Below, piece after piece: positions 58,160 through 64,000 of a stretch of DNA of 64,000 nucleotides. The stretch's first letter is position 1; each line of letters opens with the position of its first letter. Made by a program: the position numbers and the translations under genes. The stretch spans positions 1 to 64,000 of the forward strand of contig JAJBTZ010000044.1 of assembly GCA_020860605.1 (NCBI GenBank), written 5' to 3'. The DNA is from Ruminococcus sp. (GTDB lineage: Bacteria; Bacillota; Clostridia; Oscillospirales; Ruminococcaceae). Below the pieces are notes generated by a model. It searched no databases. It saw only the letters and a list, made by a program, of their open reading frames with translations, and was not told the origin of the DNA.

Positions 58160-59581
58160 TTAAATATCGCCGACAAGCTCTCTGTAGAGACCCATGTAGA
58201 GCTCTGCTGAGCGTGCCCAGCTGAAGTCTTCTCTCATTGCGTGAGAGGTGAGTTTGCCCCACTGCATTCTCTGGTCATAGTAGGCTCTTGCACGAACTGT
58301 AGCGTCGAGCATGTCGTGAGCGTTATAGGTCTTGAATGTGAAGCCGTTGCCACCAGGACCACCGCAGTCGACGATAGAATCCTTAAGTCCACCAGTTTCA
58401 CGGACTATCGGGATTGTGCCGTATCTGAGAGCAACCATCTGAGCCAAACCACACGGCTCGCTCTGAGACGGCATCAGGAACATGTCGGCACCAGCATAGA
58501 TTCTGTGAGCAACATCCGGGATGAAGCCAATTTTGACTCCTACCCTGTCTGGATATCTGTAGGCCATCTCACGGAAGAAGTCTTCATACTCCTTCTCGCC
58601 TGAGCCTAAAATTACAAACTTGTAGCCTAAATGAACCATGTCTTCGAAGACACACTTTATAAGGTCAACACCCTTGTGGGAAACGAGTCTTGTGACTATG
58701 CCCATTACAGGCTCCTTGCCATCGGGAAGACCGAATTCCTCAAGGATCGCCTTCTTGCAGACAGCCTTGCCGGACTTGTCATCTACTGAATAGTTGGCAG
58801 CGAGTGCCGGGTCGGTGGCAGGATTGTAGACATCCTGATCGATGCCATTAAGGAAGCCAGTGAGCTTATACTGCTTACTCCAAAGAACCGGGTCGAGGCC
58901 ATGAGAGAAATAGGGGTTCAGGATTTCCCAAGCATAGGTCGGAGATACGGTTGTGATCTTGTCAGCAACTTCGAAGGCACCCTTCATGAAGTTGCAGCAG
59001 TTGTCGTACTCGAGAATTCCCCTTGCATAATCGGGAATTCCTAAAAGGTCGGAGCAGAGCTCCATTCCGTACTTGCCCTGATACTGGATGTTGTGGATTG
59101 TGAAGACTGTCTTTATATTGCCCATTCCCTCTTCGCTTCTGTAGAAGAGGTTGTAGTAAACAGGTGTGAGAGCAGTCTGCCAGTCGTTGCAGTTAAGGAT
59201 ATCGGGCTTGAAGTCGATATGCTTGATGAGTTCTAAGATTGCTCTTGCAAAGAATGCAAACCTCTCGGCATCGTCGTAATGGCCATAAATAGTGCCACGC
59301 TTGAAGTAGTACTCGTTATCCAAAAGATAATAGGTTACTCCGCCTGATTCTCCTTTGAAGACGCCACAGTACTGGTTTCTCCATGAAACGGGAACGAAGA
59401 AGTTGGTCACATACTCAAGGGTGTCCTTGAGCTCCTGCTTGATTGTGCCATAGAGGGGCATAACAACCCTACAGTCCTGACCTGCTTCGCAAAGTGCCTT
59501 GGGAAGCGAGCCTGCGACATCGGCAAGTCCGCCTGACGCCATATAGGGGAGCGCTTCGGATGCACAATATAGAATTTTCAA
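58160..59581 (-). CDS. glgA: Glycogen synthase (ADP-glucose dependent, GT5)
   Basis: 473 residues. It extends alpha-1,4-glucan from ADP-glucose. The N-terminal GGLADV block is ASGGLADVAGSLPKAL, where E. coli has KTGGLADV, so the usual lysine is replaced, as in many clostridial GlgA. The C-terminal PSQSEPCGLAQMVALRYGTIPIVRETGGL donor-binding block is intact. It ends at the operon terminator and is the last gene after glgD. Confidence 0.95.
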   Translation of the reverse strand: MKILYCASEALPYMASGGLADVAGSLPKALCEAGQDCRVVMPLYGTIKQELKDTLEYVTNFFVPVSWRNQYCGVFKGESGGVTYYLLDNEYYFKRGTIYGHYDDAERFAFFARAILELIKHIDFKPDILNCNDWQTALTPVYYNLFYRSEEGMGNIKTVFTIHNIQYQGKYGMELCSDLLGIPDYARGILEYDNCCNFMKGAFEVADKITTVSPTYAWEILNPYFSHGLDPVLWSKQYKLTGFLNGIDQDVYNPATDPALAANYSVDDKSGKAVCKKAILEEFGLPDGKEPVMGIVTRLVSHKGVDLIKCVFEDMVHLGYKFVILGSGEKEYEDFFREMAYRYPDRVGVKIGFIPDVAHRIYAGADMFLMPSQSEPCGLAQMVALRYGTIPIVRETGGLKDSIVDCGGPGGNGFTFKTYNAHDMLDATVRARAYYDQRMQWGKLTSHAMREDFSWARSAELYMGLYRELVGDI

Positions 59582-59606
59582 TTAAATCACTCTTCCCTTC
59601 CACTTA

Positions 59607-60734
59607 TCAGAGAACACGCTTCTTGCCGATGTAGAGAGGGCTTCCCACAGCGGAAGAAATTCTCAGCTCGTCACCGATGACAACATCCTTATCGGTGATG
59701 ATGTTGGAAATGATGGTTTCCTTGCCAACGGAGGTGTCCTGCATGAGGATGCAGTTCTTTACAACGGCGCCCTTTGCAACCTTTACGCCTCTGAAGAGAA
59801 TGGAGTCCTCTACAACACCGTCGATAACGCAGCCGTCTGCAACAAGCGAGTTGTTTACAGAGCTGTCAAGACCATACTTAGAAGGAGCATCATCTCTGAC
59901 CTTGGTGTAGATTGGTCTCTTCTTCAGAATGAGCTTGCCTAAGTTATCGGGATCAAGGAGCTTCATGTTTTCGGCATAGTAGCTCCCGAAGTCGTGGATT
60001 CTGCTGTAGTAGCCGGTGTACTCGTGAACACGGATGTTGAGCTTTCCGGCCTTTGCCTGAAGGACATCTCTGTCGAAGATGTTCTTTCCTCTCGGGATAA
60101 GATCCATAACGAGGCTCTCGAGGAGGGCTGTTGAAAGGACATGGATGTTGAGGCCAAGAGTGTACTTTCCAGCCTTTGCAGGGTTAAGTATAGTTTCCTT
60201 GACTCTGCCGGTGGAGTCAGTCTCGAAAGCGACTGCATCAGAGGTTTCGGATGCGGAATAGTTGCCAGTGGAGGCGACACAGGTGATGTCGGCGCCAGTC
60301 TCGATATGCTCTTCGATGATCTTCGAATAGTCCGCATTGAGGACAACGTTGCCATCAGTCAGGATTACATACTCACAGCCGGTCTTCTTGATATAGCCAA
60401 GAGCGCCCTTGAGAGCTTCGAGTTTTCCGACATAGAGGCCTGAATCGATATTTCCGTAAGGCGGAAGGATCGTGAGACCACCGTAGGAACGGGCGAGATC
60501 CCAATATCTAGCACTTCCGATATGGTCAAGAAGCGACTCATAGTTAGATTTTGTGATGATTCCGACTGTCGACATTCCTGAGTTGACCATGCTCGAAAGC
60601 TGGAAGTCGATAAGACGGAATCTTCCGCCGAAGGGAACTGACGCCATCGTGCGGTTTGATGCAAGCTCGGGCAAAGCCTCATCATGGGAATTTGCGAAGA
60701 TAATGCCCAATACATTTGTCATATTATAGCTCAT
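59607..60734 (-). CDS. glgD: GlgD, regulatory partner of ADP-glucose pyrophosphorylase
   Basis: 375 residues, nucleotidyltransferase plus left-handed beta-helix repeats. Compared with the neighbouring GlgC the glycine-rich G-G-x-G-x-R-L loop is lost (NSHDEALPELASNRTMASVPFGG), and [10 protein letters not shown] is replaced by TDGNVVLNADY, so catalysis is doubtful and a regulatory role fits. In Bacillus-type systems GlgD raises GlgC activity. It is 13 nt behind glgC. Confidence 0.93.
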   Translation of the reverse strand: MSYNMTNVLGIIFANSHDEALPELASNRTMASVPFGGRFRLIDFQLSSMVNSGMSTVGIITKSNYESLLDHIGSARYWDLARSYGGLTILPPYGNIDSGLYVGKLEALKGALGYIKKTGCEYVILTDGNVVLNADYSKIIEEHIETGADITCVASTGNYSASETSDAVAFETDSTGRVKETILNPAKAGKYTLGLNIHVLSTALLESLVMDLIPRGKNIFDRDVLQAKAGKLNIRVHEYTGYYSRIHDFGSYYAENMKLLDPDNLGKLILKKRPIYTKVRDDAPSKYGLDSSVNNSLVADGCVIDGVVEDSILFRGVKVAKGAVVKNCILMQDTSVGKETIISNIITDKDVVIGDELRISSAVGSPLYIGKKRVL

Positions 60735-60747
60735 TGCCGCTTCCTCC

Positions 60748-61950
60748 TTACATGTCGGCAGAGATTATCTCTTTAGGCTTGACGACTGAGCCGGAGCTGA
60801 CTGTTACATCGTGACCGACGACTGCAACTCCCCACTCGTCCTTGTTCTCTACCGTTTCGGGTCTTGCACCGATATGTGCTCCCGACTCAATAACGCTCGA
60901 CTCGCCGACTATCGAATACTCGACGACAGCACCCTTCTTGACGGTGGCGCCGGGCATAAGAATCGAGTCGGTGACGACTGCGCCTGCTTCGATAGTGACT
61001 CCGCCAGAAATCATCGAGAATTCAACTGCTCCGTCGATAACGCAGCCGGTTGTGACCATTGAATTCTGAATCTTGGCGTTCTTGCCGATGATGTGAGGAG
61101 CACGGGAGTCGTTATTTGAGTAGATCTTCCAGCTGGGATCATAGAGGTCAAGAGATACGGTCGGGCTGAGAAGGTCCATATTTGCTTCCCAAAGGCTGTC
61201 TATCGTTCCGACATCCTTCCAGTATCCCTCAAATCTGTAGGCATAGAGTCTTTCCTTGTTCTCAAGGAGTGCAGGAATGATGTTCTTGCCGAAGTCCTTG
61301 GTTGCGGTTTCGTCCTGCTCGTTCTCGATGAGATACTTCTTGAGTGTGGGATATGAGAATATGTAGATACCCATTGATGCGAGAGTGCTCTCGGGAACCT
61401 TGGGCTTTTCTACGAACTTGGTGATTGCGTTGTCATCGTCTACTGACATGATTCCAAATCTGGATGCTTCCTCATACTCGACGTCGATGACGGCGATTGT
61501 GCAGACAGCATCCTTCTCTTTGTGGAAGCTGAGCATCTTGGAGTAGTCCATCTTGTAGATGTGGTCTCCAGAGAGGATTACGACATATTCGGGGTCATAT
61601 CTGTCGATAAAGGACAGGTTCTGGTAGATGGCGTTTGCAGTGCCTTCATACCACTGAGCACCGGAATTTGACTGGTAAGGCGGGAGGATGTGAACTCCTC
61701 CATGGATCCTGTCGAGGTTCCATGCCTGTCCGTTGCCGATATAGTCGTTCAGAACGAGCGGCTGATACTGGGTTAAAACACCCACTGTGTCGATACCAGA
61801 ATTGACACAGTTAGACAGCGGGAAATCGATGATTCTGTACTTGCCTCCATAGGGTACGGCGGGCTTGGCTACGTTCTTTGTCAGCGCGTACAGTCTTGAT
61901 CCCTGTCCGCCTGCCAGAAGCATCGCAACACATTCTTTTTTGTTGTACAT
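60748..61950 (-). CDS. glgC: Glucose-1-phosphate adenylyltransferase
   Basis: 400 residues. It makes ADP-glucose from ATP and glucose-1-phosphate, the committed glycogen step. [35 protein letters not shown] is complete, including the catalytic Asp region [10 protein letters not shown] and the sugar-binding FVEKP. The C-terminal beta-helix repeats are regular. It lies 35 nt after glgB and pairs with glgD. Confidence 0.96.
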   Translation of the reverse strand: MYNKKECVAMLLAGGQGSRLYALTKNVAKPAVPYGGKYRIIDFPLSNCVNSGIDTVGVLTQYQPLVLNDYIGNGQAWNLDRIHGGVHILPPYQSNSGAQWYEGTANAIYQNLSFIDRYDPEYVVILSGDHIYKMDYSKMLSFHKEKDAVCTIAVIDVEYEEASRFGIMSVDDDNAITKFVEKPKVPESTLASMGIYIFSYPTLKKYLIENEQDETATKDFGKNIIPALLENKERLYAYRFEGYWKDVGTIDSLWEANMDLLSPTVSLDLYDPSWKIYSNNDSRAPHIIGKNAKIQNSMVTTGCVIDGAVEFSMISGGVTIEAGAVVTDSILMPGATVKKGAVVEYSIVGESSVIESGAHIGARPETVENKDEWGVAVVGHDVTVSSGSVVKPKEIISADM

Positions 61951-61985
61951 TACACTCTTCCTTTCAGATTTGATTTGAAATCGCT

Positions 61986-63953
61986 CTATTTTTTGTCGTC
62001 CTTGGACTCGTTTTCAGTTTCAGACGACGAATCATCAGCAGGTTTGGCAGCTTTTCTGCCACCATATTTTCTGACCTTGAAATACATTACCGACATCGGA
62101 GGGATGTCTATAGCAATCGACTGGTCCAGGCCATGAGAAGGGATATTCTCGGACTTGACTGTGCCATTAAGATAGGGCGAACCGTCCTTCGAAGCTGAAT
62201 TCAGGACCTCGGTATATGTTCCTCTATAGGAAACTCCGAAGCGATAGCCCTTTCTCTCGACGGGAACGAAGTTACAGACTATCACAATTTCCTTTCCCTG
62301 TTTGTCTATTCTTCTGAAGACGATCACGCTTTGCTCGTTGTCGTCGGCTGCAATCCAGGTGAAGCCCTTCCAGGAATAGTCCTCCTGCCACATTGGCGGG
62401 TTCTCGAGATAGAACTTATTTAAATTCTTGACATACTGCTGGAAGTCACGGTGAGCCTCGAACTTCTCGGGCATGAACCACTCGAGCTCGTTTGAGTAGT
62501 CCCACTCACGGAACTGGGCGAATTCACTTCCCATGAAGAGAAGCTTCTTGCCGGGATGAGCCATCATGTAGCCTAAGAAGGCCTTGTCGTTAGCGAGCTT
62601 TGATTCGGAGTCGCCCGGCATTTTATCTACAAGAGAATGCTTGCCGTGGACGACCTCGTCATGCGAAATCGGCAGGATAAAGTTCTCGGAAAATGCATAG
62701 AAGAAGGAGAACGTCAGCTTGTCGTGGTTGAACTTGCGGAAGTAGGGGTCAAGCGACATATAGTGCATCATGTCGTTCATCCAGCCCATGTTCCACTTGA
62801 AGTTGAAGCCTAAGCCATTCATGTCGACAGGCTTTGTGACGTTAGCCCAGGCTGTCGACTCCTCTGCTATCATTATTGCGTTCGGGCACCTTGAGAAGAC
62901 TGCGGTGTTGAGCATCTGGAGGAATTCTACTGCCTCGAGATTCTCGTGTCCGCCGTACTTATTCGGTCTCCACTCGCCACCCTGTCTGTCATAGTCGAGG
63001 TAGAGCATCGACGCAACTGCATCGACTCTCAAACCGTCTACGTGATACTTTTCAAGCCAGAAGAGGGCACTTGAAATCAGGAAGGAACGAACCTCAGGTC
63101 TTCCGAAGTCGAAGACTCTTGTTCCCCATGCCTTATGCTCCATCTTTAACGGATCAGCGTACTCGTAGCAGGGCGAACCATCGAACTCATAGAGTCCTGC
63201 ACCGTCCTTCGGGAAGTGTGCCGGAACCCAGTCGAGGATTACAGAAATTCCCGCCTGATGGAACATGTCGACCATCTTCATGAAGCCTTCGGGAGTGCCG
63301 TAGCGGGAGGTAGGAGCGAAGTAGCCCATTACCTGATAGCCCCATGAGCCCTCATATGGGTACTCAGTAAGGGGCATGAACTCAATATGGGTGTAGTTCA
63401 TCTCCTTGAGGTATGGAATCAGCTCTTCGGCAACCTTTTCGTAGCTGTAGACGTTGCCGTCGGGATAGCGCTTCCAGGAGCCCAAGTTGACCTCGTAGAT
63501 GTTCATCGGCTTGTCGTAGGGAGCCGAGCGCTTACGCTTGTTCATCCAGGCGGAATCGCCCCACTTGTAGCTAGAAATGTCGAAAATCTTGGTTGCGGTT
63601 CCCGGAGGAGTTTCCATGTGGACGCCATATGGGTCCGCCTTCATTCTCTGGGAGCCATCGGCACCTTCGACGAAGTATTTGTAGGTTGAATATGTATCTA
63701 ACGCCTGAGCCGTACACTCCCAGATACCGCCTTCGATTCTGTGGCACGGGTTGGCGTCAGGATCCCATCCGTTGAAGTCACCTACCAGCGAGACGCGCTT
63801 GGCTCTCGGTGCCCAAACTCTGAAGATATAACCGCCTTCGTCTCTCTTGTGAGCGCCTAAAAAGTCGGCACAGTCATAGTTTTTGCCATCTAAAAAGCTC
63901 CCGATTGCTGCATTAACATCGTAAACGCTTTTGGTCGGGATAACGCTGCTCAT
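61986..63953 (-). CDS. glgB: 1,4-alpha-glucan branching enzyme
   Basis: 655 residues. An N-terminal CBM48-like domain (about 45-135) precedes the GH13 barrel: nucleophile region [12 protein letters not shown], acid/base MIAEESTAW and [14 protein letters not shown]. The C-terminal tail (from about 625) is Lys/Asp/Glu/Ser-rich and unstructured. It introduces alpha-1,6 branches. The start at 63953 has AAGGGG nine nt upstream; the longer reading from 63989 is less likely. First gene of the operon in this window; the promoter may lie beyond 64000. Confidence 0.95.
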   Translation of the reverse strand: MSSVIPTKSVYDVNAAIGSFLDGKNYDCADFLGAHKRDEGGYIFRVWAPRAKRVSLVGDFNGWDPDANPCHRIEGGIWECTAQALDTYSTYKYFVEGADGSQRMKADPYGVHMETPPGTATKIFDISSYKWGDSAWMNKRKRSAPYDKPMNIYEVNLGSWKRYPDGNVYSYEKVAEELIPYLKEMNYTHIEFMPLTEYPYEGSWGYQVMGYFAPTSRYGTPEGFMKMVDMFHQAGISVILDWVPAHFPKDGAGLYEFDGSPCYEYADPLKMEHKAWGTRVFDFGRPEVRSFLISSALFWLEKYHVDGLRVDAVASMLYLDYDRQGGEWRPNKYGGHENLEAVEFLQMLNTAVFSRCPNAIMIAEESTAWANVTKPVDMNGLGFNFKWNMGWMNDMMHYMSLDPYFRKFNHDKLTFSFFYAFSENFILPISHDEVVHGKHSLVDKMPGDSESKLANDKAFLGYMMAHPGKKLLFMGSEFAQFREWDYSNELEWFMPEKFEAHRDFQQYVKNLNKFYLENPPMWQEDYSWKGFTWIAADDNEQSVIVFRRIDKQGKEIVIVCNFVPVERKGYRFGVSYRGTYTEVLNSASKDGSPYLNGTVKSENIPSHGLDQSIAIDIPPMSVMYFKVRKYGGRKAAKPADDSSSETENESKDDKK

Positions 63954-64000
63954 ATCTATAACCCCTTCTTTCTTAATGTGAAAAGTCATAATGAAACTAA

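Overview
The window looks like chromosomal core DNA of a low-to-mid GC Gram-positive anaerobe of class Clostridia, most probably an Oscillospiraceae (Ruminococcus-like) species. Pointers are a type III glutamine synthetase, a T-box leader before asnB, GlgC/GlgD paired ADP-glucose pyrophosphorylase subunits, GerW/YtfJ and a SpoIID/LytB-type protein, class B sortases, and extracellular proteins with Thr/Glu-rich linkers. The genus assignment is inference. Promoters are strikingly regular: more than twenty sites match a sigma-A consensus, nearly all with a 17-nt spacer, and several of them decide which start codon is real. I see no insertion sequence, prophage or CRISPR array.

Layout. 1-4.3 kb, minus strand: holA, an RNase M5-like Toprim gene, then an MBOAT/DHHW pair for polysaccharide O-acylation. 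4.3-9.6 kb: lipoprotein, prfB, a serine hydrolase, rnhA and a cysteine desulfurase. 9.7-14.8 kb, minus: a protein with an IscB-like N-terminal mini-domain, an ABC exporter broken by one frameshift at a homopolymer, an XRE regulator with a likely autoregulatory operator pair, and hemW. 14.96-25.6 kb, plus: a 12-gene run (tRNA-thiolation desulfurase, thiI, pncC, two class B sortases of which one is a predicted lipoprotein, a SpoIID-like protein, a transglutaminase-like lipoprotein, an SDR, a membrane protein, acpS, nnrD, a lipoprotein) ending at a terminator. 25.7-28.0 kb: duplicated C39-like peptidases and a PIN toxin/antitoxin pair that seems to have split a terminator.

28-34 kb, minus: a nitrogen block of glnN (behind an attenuator), an Amt-PII fusion, and asnB behind a T-box leader. 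34-40.8 kb, minus: bactofilin/DUF4004 pair with paired operators, TraX-like protein, metQNI preceded by a LysR regulator and an MtaR-like box. MetQ is circularly permuted, the most unusual feature here. 40.9-45.4 kb: M16 peptidase, Nudix hydrolase, XRE membrane regulator, tRNA-Gly and tRNA-Arg.

45.4-53.2 kb, minus: a long run from an M50 protease through scpA, scpB, DUF2953, ytfJ, a D,D-carboxypeptidase, rluB, pncB, a membrane protein and a VTT-domain protein. 53.5-58 kb: rpmB on plus, then rsmA with a cell-wall-anchored protein, and trkH/trkA on minus. 58.2-64 kb, minus: the glycogen operon glgB-glgC-glgD-glgA.

The most informative signals outside ordinary gene calls are the permuted MetQ, an asnB T-box leader with no U-tract terminator whose antiterminator strand can also pair with the ribosome binding site, the terminator-flanked toxin-antitoxin module, paired operators in several regulator promoters, and a 24-bp hairpin that absorbs the 3' end of tRNA-Arg.
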